Source: Microbacterium lushaniae (lineage in GTDB: Bacteria > Actinomycetota > Actinomycetes > Actinomycetales > Microbacteriaceae). Taken from it: a stretch of DNA of 64,000 nt. Where the stretch lies: positions 1,178,001 to 1,242,000 of the forward strand of contig NZ_CP044232.1 in assembly GCF_008727775.1 (NCBI RefSeq). Direction: 5' to 3'. Positions 21,095 through 29,843 of this stretch are shown piece after piece. How positions within the stretch are numbered: position 1 is the first letter of the stretch; every line of letters starts with the position of its first letter. A program made the translations under genes and the position numbers. Under the pieces are notes generated by a model that was not told the DNA's origin, did not search any database, and saw nothing but the letters and a program-made list of their open reading frames with translations.

Positions 21095-21838
21095 TCACAG
21101 CTCGCCGAAACCGTCCGCCACCATTCTCCGCAGCTCGTCCACAGCCTCCCGTGCCTGCGGTCCGGTGGCGCTCACGCGGATGCGTGTGCCCGGTCGCACG
21201 CCCAGCGACATGAGGGCGAGGAGGCTGTCGCCCGCCGCCGGTGCGGAGCCGGCGTCCAGATCGGCCACCTGCACGCGGGCGTCGAAGCGGCCGACCGCGC
21301 GGACGAATGCCGCGGCCGGGCGTGCGTGGAGCCCGGACGGGTTGCGGATGACCGCCTCGAACGACTCCTCGGCGCTCGCGGACGGTGCGGGGGAGGCCTC
21401 GGATGCGGCGGACCCGGCGCCGTTCGCGCCGCCGTCGTCCTCGCCCAGCTGCGCGCGCTTGGCCTCCAGAGCGCCGCGCACCTGCGCGGCCACGACATCC
21501 AGGGTCGATCCCGCCGCGGCGGCCACGACGGCGGCGACGAGCCCCTCCACGAACGGCGCGGGACTGAGCACGATGCGCGCGTCGGTCTGGACGAACTCCC
21601 GCGCCATCTCGGCGCTGAGGATGGCGGAGCCGAGGTCCATCAGCACGAGCACGCCGTCCTCGGAGGCGACCCGGTCGATGGCGGCGGCGATCTCGGCCGC
21701 GTCGGTGCCGAAGCCGGCATCGGCGGTGCCGGCGGCCACCTCGATCGGCGGAGGGGAGTCGCCCCCCATCTGCAGGGCCAGGTCCACCGCTGCCGCAGCC
21801 AGCGGTGCGCTGTGGGAGACCACGACGATGCCGATCAC
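21095..21838 (-). CDS. dhaM: DhaM phosphoryl-donor subunit fused to HPr
   Basis: The product is 247 residues. The first ~135 residues are an EIIA-mannose-like DhaM domain (IGIVVVSHSAPLA with the phospho-histidine, then GVLVLMDLGSAILSAEM). An Ala/Ser/Glu linker follows, then a complete HPr domain from about residue 155 (NPSGLHARPAAAFVRAV with the active histidine). It passes phosphate from PEP through the PTS to DhaL. E. coli DhaM has EIIA, HPr and a partial EI; here EI is absent. The start is GTG 21838, overlapping the dhaL stop by 4 bp (GTGA). It is the last gene of dhaK-dhaL-dhaM. Confidence 0.9.
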   Translation of the reverse strand: MIGIVVVSHSAPLAAAAVDLALQMGGDSPPPIEVAAGTADAGFGTDAAEIAAAIDRVASEDGVLVLMDLGSAILSAEMAREFVQTDARIVLSPAPFVEGLVAAVVAAAAGSTLDVVAAQVRGALEAKRAQLGEDDGGANGAGSAASEASPAPSASAEESFEAVIRNPSGLHARPAAAFVRAVGRFDARVQVADLDAGSAPAAGDSLLALMSLGVRPGTRIRVSATGPQAREAVDELRRMVADGFGEL

Positions 21839-22473
21839 GTCGCCGCCTCCAGTGCGTCGCGCAGGGCCGCCATCAGCAGCGTCGAGGACGCCGCTCCCGG
21901 GTCCATGTGGCCGGCGCTGCGCTCGCCGAGGTAGCTGGCCCGGCCCTTCCGGGCCACGAGGGGGATCGTGGCGTCGCGCCCCTGCTCGGCGGCCTCCAGC
22001 GCCGCCGTCGCAGCCTCCGCGACGCCCCCGCCCTCCCCGACCGCGGCATCCCACGCGTCCACGGCGGGCAGGAGCGCGTCGATCATCGTCTTGTCTCCCG
22101 GCTCCGCCTTGCCCCGGGCCACGACGCCCTCCACTCCCGCTCGCAGGGCCGCGCCCAGCTCCGCGGCATCCAGCTCGGTGCGGTCGCCCGCCGAGGTGCC
22201 CAGTCGCAGGAAGAGCGTGCCGTACAGGGGTCCGCTGGCCCCTCCCACCGTGGAGACGAGCGTCATGCCGACCGTCTTGCCGAGCTCGGCGGGGGTCGCC
22301 GGCGGCTCGGCGGACAGCTTCGCCACGACCGCTCGCATGCCGCGCGCCATGTTCGACCCGTGGTCGGCGTCGCCGATCTCGGAATCGAGGGCGGTGAGTT
22401 CTGCCTCGTGCTCGGCGACGAGTGCGTCGAAGCGCGTGATCCAGGCGGTCAGATCGGTGGGCGTGACGGACAT
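21835..22473 (-). CDS. dhaL: Dihydroxyacetone kinase, ADP-binding subunit
   Basis: The product is 212 residues. DhaL binds ADP as a permanent cofactor that is rephosphorylated by DhaM and then phosphorylates dihydroxyacetone on DhaK. The magnesium-binding aspartates lie in LDSEIGDADHGSNMARG, and GGASGPLYGTLF is the nucleotide-binding loop; GDKTMIDALLPA and GHMDPGAASS also match. The ATG at 22473 was chosen because the 16 codons before it overlap dhaK. It begins 2 bp after the dhaK stop. Confidence 0.93.
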   Translation of the reverse strand: MSVTPTDLTAWITRFDALVAEHEAELTALDSEIGDADHGSNMARGMRAVVAKLSAEPPATPAELGKTVGMTLVSTVGGASGPLYGTLFLRLGTSAGDRTELDAAELGAALRAGVEGVVARGKAEPGDKTMIDALLPAVDAWDAAVGEGGGVAEAATAALEAAEQGRDATIPLVARKGRASYLGERSAGHMDPGAASSTLLMAALRDALEAAT

Positions 22474-22475
22474 GC

Positions 22476-23468
22476 TCACGCCCCCCACCGCAGCCCCGGT
22501 GTCACCACGGGTGCATCCCACAGGCGGATCAGCTCGTCATCGGCTTTCACGACCGTGAGGGAGCACCCCGCCATGTCCAGGCTCGTGATGTAGTCGCCCA
22601 CGAGGCAGCGGCGCACGTCCACGCCGGCCTCGGCCAGGAGCGCGGCGACCTCGCCGTACATCAGGTACAGCTCGATCAGGGGAGAGCCGCCCAGGCCCGA
22701 CAGCAGCACGATCGCCGGCCCCGCCGCGTCGAAGTCGGCGAGGATCGGGTCCACCAGCATGCGTGCGATCTCGTGCGCCGAGGCCAGCGGCACGCGCTCG
22801 CGTCCGGGTTCGCCGTGGATGCCCACGCCCACCTCCATCTGGTCATCGGGGAGGTCGAAGGTCGGCTTCCCGGCGGCGGGGACCGTGCAACTGGTCAGTG
22901 CAACGCCCATCGACCGCCCGCTCGCGCTGACCCGCTGCGCCAGCGCCACCACCGCAGCCAGGTCGGCGCCCTCCTCGGCGGCAGCGCCGACGATCTTCTC
23001 CAGGACGACGGTGGTGCCGGTACCGCGCCGCCCCGCCGTCCACGTCGAGTCCTGCACCGCGACGTCGTCGGCGACCACGACGGATTCGACCGTGATCCCC
23101 TCCGCTGCGGCGAGTTCGGCTGCCATCTCGAAGTTCAGCACATCGCCGGTGTAGTTCTTGACGATGTGCAGCACGCCGGCGCCGGAGTCGGCGCCCTTAG
23201 TGGCTTCGAGCACCTGGTCGGGCGTGGGGGAAGTGAAAACCTCGCCCGCTGCCGCGGCATCCAGCATCCCGAGGCCCACGAAACCGCCGTGCATGGGTTC
23301 GTGCCCCGAACCGCCGCCCGAGACCAGCGCCACCTTTCCGGCGCGCGTGGCTTCCCCGCGGTAGATCACGCGGTGCTCGGTGTCCACGCGCAGTTCGGGG
23401 TGCGCGGCCTGGACGCCTCGCAGGGAGTCGGTGAGAACATCGGCGGGTGCATTGATGAGTTTCTTCAT
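22476..23468 (-). CDS. dhaK: Dihydroxyacetone kinase, substrate-binding subunit
   Basis: The product is 330 residues, beginning MKKLINAPADVLTDSLRGV. DhaK holds dihydroxyacetone as a hemiaminal on a histidine, seen in VGVGIHGEPGRER near residue 215. LVSGGGSGHEPMHGGFVG is the substrate loop and KNYTGDVLNFEMA the conserved core. It is first in the dhaKLM operon. Its 5' region holds a sigma-70-like promoter and overlapping inverted repeats. Product DHAP enters glycolysis, the same point reached by GlpD. Confidence 0.95.
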   Translation of the reverse strand: MKKLINAPADVLTDSLRGVQAAHPELRVDTEHRVIYRGEATRAGKVALVSGGGSGHEPMHGGFVGLGMLDAAAAGEVFTSPTPDQVLEATKGADSGAGVLHIVKNYTGDVLNFEMAAELAAAEGITVESVVVADDVAVQDSTWTAGRRGTGTTVVLEKIVGAAAEEGADLAAVVALAQRVSASGRSMGVALTSCTVPAAGKPTFDLPDDQMEVGVGIHGEPGRERVPLASAHEIARMLVDPILADFDAAGPAIVLLSGLGGSPLIELYLMYGEVAALLAEAGVDVRRCLVGDYITSLDMAGCSLTVVKADDELIRLWDAPVVTPGLRWGA

Positions 23469-23473
23469 GGCTC

Positions 23474-23532
23474 TCTCCCTGGCGCGACGGTGCGGTCAGG
23501 GAGAATCTCCCCCTCGCCTGTCCCGCTGTCAA
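23474..23532 (-). promoter_or_regulatory. dhaK promoter with overlapping inverted repeats
   Basis: On the minus strand, TTGACA (23527-23532) lies 17 bp from a -10-like GAGATT (23504-23509). Overlapping this are GGGAGA-A-TCTCCC (23499-23511) and a further TCTCCCTG...CAGGGAGA pair (23474-23481 with 23497-23504). Three related half-sites around the -10 suggest an operator. The sequence differs from the TTGCAC repeat near glpD. Confidence 0.45.
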
Positions 23533-23549
23533 GGGCGAGAGCCCTGCCC

Positions 23550-24311
23550 TCAGCGGCGCTCGTGGGGGAGGACCTGGCGGATCCGCTCGAGCGGATTGGC
23601 CGCCGGGACCTCGTTGTACACGCCGGCGAGTTCCTGCCCGGAGAGCGCGTGGATCGCGGCCATGATCTCGTCGGTGGCCGCGCGGCGCGCACGGCCCGAG
23701 GTGGCCGGTCCGTGGGCGGTGAGGTCGATGGGCTCGCCGAATTTCACCGTGACCCGCTCGCGGAGGGTGGGGAAACGCGCGCCGACGGGCATCACGACAT
23801 CCGTGCCGATCAGGCCCACCGGCACCACCGGAGCGCCCGTCTGCAGCGCGAGGAACGCCACGCCGGTGCGGCCCTTGTACAGCCGGCCGTCCAGCGAGCG
23901 GGTGCCTTCGGGGTACAGCGCCACCGCGCGACCCTCCTCGAGGAGGTGACGCTGCTGGTCCAGCGCGTCCAGAGCCGCCTGCCCGGCGCCGCGCTCGACG
24001 GCGATGGCGCCGATGGCGGTGAAGAACTGCCGCGAGGCCCACGACTCGAAATAGCTCGACTTCGCCAGGAAGTGCACCGGGCGCGGGGCGGCGATGGGGA
24101 TCACGACGGAGTCGATGAACGACAGGTGGTTGCTCGCGAAGATCAACGGGCCCGTACGCGGCACCAGCGAGCGGCCGACGATGCGCGGCCGGTAGATGAG
24201 GCGGGCCAGAGGTGCCACGACACCCCGACCGAACGCGTAGGTCGCGGCGACCCGTTTCATCGGGAGGCTCTCGGGACTGTCGGCGGGGGAGCGGCCTTCC
24301 TCGATTGTCAC
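23550..24311 (-). CDS. 1-acyl-glycerol-3-phosphate acyltransferase (PlsC family)
   Basis: The product is 253 residues. The acyltransferase motifs are SNHLSFID (HX4D catalytic), ALYPEGTRSLDG and VPVGLIGT. It would acylate lysophosphatidic acid at the membrane in phospholipid synthesis. The GTG start at 24311 lies exactly 6 nt after TAGCCT, fitting the leaderless pattern; an internal ATG at 24260 has no Shine-Dalgarno support. It lies between dhaK and the FKBP lipoprotein gene and reads away from the latter. Confidence 0.88.
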   Translation of the reverse strand: MTIEEGRSPADSPESLPMKRVAATYAFGRGVVAPLARLIYRPRIVGRSLVPRTGPLIFASNHLSFIDSVVIPIAAPRPVHFLAKSSYFESWASRQFFTAIGAIAVERGAGQAALDALDQQRHLLEEGRAVALYPEGTRSLDGRLYKGRTGVAFLALQTGAPVVPVGLIGTDVVMPVGARFPTLRERVTVKFGEPIDLTAHGPATSGRARRAATDEIMAAIHALSGQELAGVYNEVPAANPLERIRQVLPHERR

Positions 24312-24423
24312 TCGAAGAGGCTACTCCGCGTTTCATTCTCCGCCGGGCATGCCCCGCTCCCAGGCGATCCCTAGGCCGAATGCGTCAGGATGGGGAGCCC
24401 CTGTCTCTTCGGAAGGTCTGCCT

Positions 24424-25365
24424 GTGCGCATCCGATCGCTCACCACCGTCTCACTTCTCGCCGCTGCCGCCGTCGTCCTCGCCGGCTGCTCGGGCGGATC
24501 CGCGCCGGAGGAGAGCCCCACCGGTACGCCCGGAGACCTGTGTGCCGCAGCGGCCCCCTCCGGGGCGGTCTCCGACTCCGTGACGGTGGAGGGCGAGATC
24601 GGTGCGCCCGCCACGGCGACCTTCTCCGCCCCGCTCGAGGTCGTCGAGCTGGAACGGACGGTCGTGACGGAGGGCTCGGGCGACGCGGCTGCCGCGGGCG
24701 ACTACGTCGCGTACGCACTGACCGCGTTCGATGCAACGAGCGGCCAGGAGCTTGCCGCAGCCGGCTACGACGCACCGTTGCAGCCTCAGCAGATCTCGCC
24801 GGACAATCCCCTCGGACAGGTGCTGGGGTGCGCGACGCCCGGATCGCGCGTCGTGGCGGCGCTGCCCGGCGACGGCGGCCAGAACGGCGCGCAGGTGTAC
24901 GTGTTCGACGTGCTCGAGGTCACGCCGGAGTCGCAGTGGTGCGTGGCGGAGGAATTCTCCGGCAACGCACCCACGGTGACCTTCGATGAGACCGGCGCCC
25001 CCGCGATCGGCATCCCGGCGACCGAGCCCCCGGCCGAGGTCCAGGTGCAGGTGCTCACCGAAGGCGACGGCGAGACGGTGCAGGCCGGCGACGCGGTCGA
25101 GGCGCACTACACCGGCGTGAAGTGGTCCGACGGCTCGACGTTCGACTCGAGCTGGGAGCGCGGTGAGCCTGAGACGTTCACCACCGACGGGGTCGTGACC
25201 GGATTCCAGCGCGCGCTGGAAGAGTACACCGTCGGCTCCGTCGTCCTCGTGGCGATGCCCGCCAGATGCGGCTACGGCGAGAAGGCCTCGTCCCAGCACC
25301 AGCTCGCCGGAGAGGACCTCGTGTTCGTCGTCGAGATCCTCGCCACCGAGCACGCCGGCCAGTAG
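24424..25365 (+). CDS. FKBP-type peptidyl-prolyl isomerase lipoprotein
   Basis: The product is 313 residues. It has a signal peptide with lipobox VVLAGC near residue 20, so it is predicted to be lipid-anchored outside the membrane. Two FKBP-like domains follow. The N-terminal one is degenerate (DYVAYALTAFDATSGQEL). The C-terminal one is better preserved, with VEAHYTGVKWSDGSTFDSSW, GVVTGFQRALE, MPARCGYGEK and LVFVVEIL. It would catalyse proline isomerisation of exported proteins. The start is GTG 24424 with GGAAGG at 24411-24416. Confidence 0.88.
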   Translation: MRIRSLTTVSLLAAAAVVLAGCSGGSAPEESPTGTPGDLCAAAAPSGAVSDSVTVEGEIGAPATATFSAPLEVVELERTVVTEGSGDAAAAGDYVAYALTAFDATSGQELAAAGYDAPLQPQQISPDNPLGQVLGCATPGSRVVAALPGDGGQNGAQVYVFDVLEVTPESQWCVAEEFSGNAPTVTFDETGAPAIGIPATEPPAEVQVQVLTEGDGETVQAGDAVEAHYTGVKWSDGSTFDSSWERGEPETFTTDGVVTGFQRALEEYTVGSVVLVAMPARCGYGEKASSQHQLAGEDLVFVVEILATEHAGQ

Positions 25366-25382
25366 CCGCCTGACGCGGTCGG

Positions 25383-25388
25383 TAGGCT
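25383..25388 (+). promoter_or_regulatory. Leaderless -10 element of dxr
   Basis: TAGGCT, 6 nt before the dxr ATG at 25395. No Shine-Dalgarno sequence is present between. Confidence 0.55.
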
Positions 25389-25394
25389 GACCGG

Positions 25395-26480
25395 ATGCGG
25401 CGCGTCCTCGTCCTCGGATCCACCGGCTCGATCGGCACTCAGGCCCTCGAGGTCATCCAGGCCCACCCCGAGCGGTTCGAGGTGGTCGGGCTCGCCGTCG
25501 GCCGCGACCGCGACGGCATGCGCGCGCAGGCAGAGCTCTTCCACGTCGAGCACACCGCCGTGGGCGCCGCGGAGGCCGAGCAGCTCGTCCGCGACGTCGA
25601 GGCCGATGTCGTGCTCAATGGCATCACCGGCTCGGTCGGCCTGGGCCCGACCCTGGCGGCGCTGGAAGCGGGCCGCACGCTGGCGCTGGCGAACAAGGAG
25701 TCGCTCATCGTCGGCGGCGACCTCGTCACCGCCCTCGCCCGGCCCGGCCAGATCGTGCCCGTGGACTCCGAGCACTCCGCCATCGCGCAGGCCCTGCGGT
25801 CGGGGGAGCCGAGGGAGGTGCGCCGGCTCGTGCTCACCGCATCCGGGGGGCCGTTCCGCGGGCGCGACCGCGCCGGCCTCGCCGATGTCACTCCGGCTGA
25901 GGCCCTCGCCCACCCCACATGGGACATGGGCCGGGTCGTCACGACCAATTCCGCGACCCTCGTGAACAAGGGCCTGGAGGTCATCGAGGCGCACCTGCTG
26001 TTCGACGTGCCCTACGACCGCATCGACGTCGTCGTGCACCCGCAGTCGGTCGTGCACTCGATGGTGGAGTTCATCGACGGGTCGACCATCGCGCAGGCCT
26101 CGCCGCCGGACATGCGTCTGCCCATCTCCCTCGGGCTGGACTGGCCGCACCGCGTCGAGAACGTCGGGCGCCCGCTGGATTGGACCACGCCCACGTCGTG
26201 GACGTTCGAGCCGCTGGATGCCGAAGCGTTCCCCGCGGTGGCGCTGGCCAAGCAGGTCGGGCGCGTCGGGCGCACGTACCCCGCCGTGTTCAACGCCGCC
26301 AACGAGCAGGCCGTCGACGCCTTCCACGAGGGACGGCTGTCGTTCCTCGGCATCCTCGACACCGTCCAGCGCGTGGTCGAGGCGCACGAGCCGCCCGACA
26401 CGCTCAGCCGGGAGTCGCTCGCCGACGCGGAGGCGTGGGCGCGCGCCGCCGCCGACCGGGCGATCTCCGCCGCATCCTGA
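25395..26480 (+). CDS. dxr: 1-deoxy-D-xylulose 5-phosphate reductoisomerase
   Basis: Second step of the MEP isoprenoid pathway, turning DXP into MEP with NADPH. The product is 361 residues. [15 protein letters not shown] is the NADPH loop, [12 protein letters not shown] and [11 protein letters not shown] hold the metal site and substrate contacts, and [10 protein letters not shown] and HPTWDMG follow. The stop codon begins the palindrome shared with the convergent murE. ispG of the same pathway is in this window at 34992. Confidence 0.96.
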   Translation: MRRVLVLGSTGSIGTQALEVIQAHPERFEVVGLAVGRDRDGMRAQAELFHVEHTAVGAAEAEQLVRDVEADVVLNGITGSVGLGPTLAALEAGRTLALANKESLIVGGDLVTALARPGQIVPVDSEHSAIAQALRSGEPREVRRLVLTASGGPFRGRDRAGLADVTPAEALAHPTWDMGRVVTTNSATLVNKGLEVIEAHLLFDVPYDRIDVVVHPQSVVHSMVEFIDGSTIAQASPPDMRLPISLGLDWPHRVENVGRPLDWTTPTSWTFEPLDAEAFPAVALAKQVGRVGRTYPAVFNAANEQAVDAFHEGRLSFLGILDTVQRVVEAHEPPDTLSRESLADAEAWARAAADRAISAAS

Positions 26481-26565
26481 CGCACTCTTCGCCGAGAGTG
26501 CATCGACCCGGCGAGAGTGCACCGGATTCGGTGCCTCTTCGCCGAGGTGATGCACTCTCGCGTCA
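26478..26565. repeat. Long palindrome joining dxr and murE stop codons
   Basis: It opens TGACGC, including the dxr stop, and closes GCGTCA, including the murE stop. CGAGAGTGCATC pairs perfectly with GATGCACTCTCG. Inside are CCGGCGAGAG / CTCTTCGCCG (imperfect) and GCACCG-GATT-CGGTGC. A 10-nt bulge in the left arm breaks the symmetry. It is a likely bidirectional terminator and part of the palindrome family. Confidence 0.8.
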
Positions 26566-28226
26566 GAGCGGCGACGTGAAGGGGCGCTCCGGGTCGGAGG
26601 GCGGGGTGTCGTCGTCGGGATAGGGCACCGGCCACGTCGGCTCGGGCACGGGCCAGCCCGCCGCCCGCAGCGCCCGCCGGGCGAGCTCCCGGGCCGAATA
26701 GGGCGTCCGCTGCCCGCGGATGTCGCGGTAGTCCTGATGTCCCGGACCGGCCCACAGGATCGCGTCGCCCTCGCCCACGAGCGCGACGGCCTCGACGATC
26801 GCGCGCTCGGGCGGTGAGAACTCGTGGATCTCGGCATCCGGGCGCGCCCGCAGGGCGCCTTCACGCAGGGTCGCGCGGATGGAATCGGGATCCTCGAAGC
26901 GCGGATGGTGATCGGTCAGGACGAGGATGTCGCTGCCTTCGACGGCCGTCCGCCCCATGTCGTGCCGCTTCGTGGCGTCACGGTCGCCGTCGGCACCGAA
27001 GAGCATCAGCACCTTCCCCGGCGTGACACGGCGCACAGCGGCGAGGGTCTTCTCGAAGGCGTCGGGGGAGTGCCCGAAGTCGACGTACACGGCCGGGCCG
27101 CGCTCGCCCGAGACGAGCTGCGTGCGCCCCGGGAGGTGTGCCTGGATGCGGTCGCCGTCCAGTGCGGCGGCGATCCGGTCCCACGCGTAGCCGGCCTCGA
27201 GGATCATGACGATCGCCAGCCCGGCGTTCGCGGCCATGTGGCGCCCGATGACGGGGACGACCGTGGTCAGCGTGCGACCGTCGCGCGCGCTCAGGCGGAA
27301 CTGCGTGCCCGCGGGCCGCTCGTCCAGGATCTCCACGACCCAGTCCGCCGCCGCGGCGGCGCCGGGGTCGGACGCGAGGACGGGCGTGCCCACCGTCACC
27401 GTCGGGACTTCGCTCCGGGCCGCGACCTCCGCGCCGGGCTCGGAGTCGATGCACACCACCGCGCGGCGGGCGCGGTCGGAGCGGAACAGCGGGAGCTTGG
27501 CCTCGAAGTACTCGCGCATGTCGGCGTAGTCGTCGAGGTGATCGTGGGTGAGGTTGGTGAATCCGGCCACGTCGAACACGATCCCGTCGACGCGGCGGCG
27601 GCTCAGCGCTTGCGCGCTCACCTCGACGGCCACCGCCTCCACACCGCGCTCGCGCATGAGCGCCAGCAGCGCGTGCATCTCGTAGGCCTCGGGGTGGTCA
27701 GCCGCGACACGATCACCTGACCGGCGATGTGGCGCTCGGCGGTCGAGGAGAGGCCGGTGATGACACCCAGCTGCCCGAGGATGCCCTCCAGGAGGTGCGA
27801 GACGCTGGTCTTGCCGTTCGTCCCCGTCGTCCCCAGCAGCAGCGGCAGGGTGTCATCGCGACCGGTACGGTACACCCAGGCCGAGAGTTCGCCCAGGATG
27901 CCGCGGGGATCCTCGACCAGCACGACCGGGAGACCGCCGGCCTCGGCCGCGTCGGCGCCGGCTTCGTCGGTGACGATCGCGACGGCGCCCTTGTCCGCAG
28001 CCTGAGCTGCGAACTCTGCACCATGCCGGTTCACGCCCTGCATCGCGACGAAGACGTCACCGGGGCGCAGATCGGCGGTGGCGAGGGTCAGACCCGAAAG
28101 CCGGACGCCGGCGGTCGCGCCGCGCACGCCGGTCGCGAAGCGCGCCACGAGTTCGTCCAGCATGTGCTGGGGCGGGGCATCGGGTCGGAGGACGGGAGGG
28201 AGGTGGGAGGGCGCGTCGGTCGGCAT
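26563..28226 (-). pseudogene. murE: MurE-type UDP-MurNAc-dipeptide ligase, frameshifted
   Basis: Mur ligase adding the third residue to the peptidoglycan stem peptide. The first half (28226 to about 27690) has the UDP-binding region and ATP loop GTTGTNGKTSVSHLLE. The second half (from about 27690 to 26563) continues MHALLALMRERGVEAVAVEVSAQALSRRR... in another frame. Restoring one base in the G run at 27691-27694 joins LTTP to EAYEMHALL and gives about 554 residues. The amino-acid specificity loop reads LTDHHPRFEDP instead of the DNPR of meso-DAP enzymes. MurE is normally essential, so the shift may be a sequencing error, or another copy exists. Confidence 0.85.
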
Positions 28227-28253
28227 GGCGCATCCATCCTCTCACCGCCCGCA

Positions 28254-28289
28254 CGAGATCGCCCGTCCGGTGCCAGACGGGCGATCTCG
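28254..28289. repeat. Palindrome between gad and murE
   Basis: Perfect 14-bp arms CGAGATCGCCCGTC / GACGGGCGATCTCG around an 8-nt loop. It lies 67 bp after the gad stop in the direction of transcription and 28 bp before the murE start, so it probably ends the gad transcript. It is a member of the palindrome family. Confidence 0.75.
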
Positions 28290-28356
28290 CACGCCACGAC
28301 GGGGAGATTCACCCGGTGGCGGTCTGTTCCTCCGTGCCGACCGACATGTCGCGGCC

Positions 28357-29730
28357 TCAGTGGTGGAATCCAGGATGCTGGCCTTCGACCGGCATCGGCG
28401 ACTCCAGCGCGTCCAGGTAGGCGGTCTGCGCCTGGATATCGGCGAGAAGGCCGGCGGCCAGATCCATGCTCAGGCCGTTGCGCACCACGATGCGCTGCAC
28501 CGTGAGGTCGCTCAGGTCATCGGGCATGGGATAGGCCGGCACGAGCCAGCCATTCATGCGCAGTCGGTCCTGCAGGTGGTAGAGGTTCCAGTTCTCGGTG
28601 TGCCCGTCTTTCAGGTACCACGCGAAGACGGGGATGTCGCTGCCGTCGTTCCACAGTTGGAAGGCACCGATTCCGGCGATGCCCTCGGCGAGGTGCTTCG
28701 CGACGTCCTGCGAGGCCTTCTGCACGGCGCGGTAGCCCTCGAAGCCGAGGCGGAGGAACATGTAGTACTGCAGCAGCACCTGCGCGCCCGGTCGGGAGAA
28801 GTTCAGGGCGAACGTCGGCATCTGCCCGCCGAGGTAACTCACCTGGAACACCAGGTCCTCCGGCAGCCACTGCGCGTGGCGCCACACCACCCAGCCCAGT
28901 CCCGGGTAAACCAACCCGTACTTGTGAGCGGACGTGCTGATGGAGTGCACCCGTTCGAGACGGAAGTCCCACTCCAGCTCGGGCTGCAGGAACGGGGCGA
29001 CCATCGCGCCGGATGCCCCGTCCACGTGGATCGGGATGTCGAGCCCTTTCTCGGCCTGGATGGCGTCGAGCGTCCGGGCGATCTCGGCCACCGGTTCGTA
29101 CATGCCGGTATAGGTGACCCCCATGATCGCCACGACCCCGATCGTGTTCTCGTCGACGTACTTCTCCAGGTCGTGCCCATCCAGCGTCTTGTGCTCTCTG
29201 CTGATCGGGACGAACCGCGGCTCGACGTCGAAGTAGTTGCAGAACTTCTCCCAGCACACCTGGACGGCGGAAGACATCACGAGGTTGGGCTTGGACGTGT
29301 CCTTCCCTGCGGCGCGACGGGCCTGCTGCCAGCGCCGTTTGAAAGCGAGGCCGCCGAGCATGCAGGCCTCCGACGAACCGATCGTGGACGTTCCGATGCT
29401 CTGGGACGCGTCGGGGGCGTGCCACAGGTTCGCCAGCATGTGCCAGCAGTTGTCTTCGATGGCCGCGGTCTGGGGGTACTCGTCCTTGTCGATCATGTTC
29501 TTGTCGAACGAGGCCTCGTACACCTGCTTGGCGTCGTCGTCCATCCAGGTGCCGACGAAGGTGGCGAGATTGAGCCGGGAGTTGCCGTCGAGCATCGTCT
29601 CGTCTTCGACGATCTGCTTGGCGGTGTCGGGGAGGGACTCCTCCTGGGGAATCACGTGGTGGGCGGAGACGGTGGCCTCGCCCGGCCGTGCGAACTGCGG
29701 CGCGTCCTCGCTGTCGTTCTGCGCGCTCAT
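28357..29730 (-). CDS. gadB: Glutamate decarboxylase
   Basis: PLP enzyme converting glutamate to GABA with uptake of a proton, used in acid resistance or GABA metabolism. The product is 457 residues, close to E. coli GadB (466). HVDGASGAMVAPF and STSAHKYGLVYPGLGW carry the PLP contacts and Schiff-base lysine. It ends PGFHH; E. coli enzymes end in a histidine that closes the active site at neutral pH, so pH gating may be kept. The ATG at 29730 has GGAGAAAT upstream. No GadC antiporter is seen in the window. Confidence 0.93.
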   Translation of the reverse strand: MSAQNDSEDAPQFARPGEATVSAHHVIPQEESLPDTAKQIVEDETMLDGNSRLNLATFVGTWMDDDAKQVYEASFDKNMIDKDEYPQTAAIEDNCWHMLANLWHAPDASQSIGTSTIGSSEACMLGGLAFKRRWQQARRAAGKDTSKPNLVMSSAVQVCWEKFCNYFDVEPRFVPISREHKTLDGHDLEKYVDENTIGVVAIMGVTYTGMYEPVAEIARTLDAIQAEKGLDIPIHVDGASGAMVAPFLQPELEWDFRLERVHSISTSAHKYGLVYPGLGWVVWRHAQWLPEDLVFQVSYLGGQMPTFALNFSRPGAQVLLQYYMFLRLGFEGYRAVQKASQDVAKHLAEGIAGIGAFQLWNDGSDIPVFAWYLKDGHTENWNLYHLQDRLRMNGWLVPAYPMPDDLSDLTVQRIVVRNGLSMDLAAGLLADIQAQTAYLDALESPMPVEGQHPGFHH

Positions 29731-29831
29731 GATTTCTCCGAATCTGGTCGCTCGACTCGGCGCGAGCGTATGCCGCATGACGCGGCGCCGACAGAGACTT
29801 CGGTCACGGCCAATTCCTAGGGCGCCGCGGG

Positions 29832-29837
29832 TACGGT
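29832..29837 (+). promoter_or_regulatory. Leaderless -10 element of rseP
   Basis: TACGGT, 6 nt before GTG 29844 and directly abutting GTG 29838. The usual 6-7 nt spacing favours 29844 as the true start. Confidence 0.45.
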
Positions 29838-29843
29838 GTGGCT

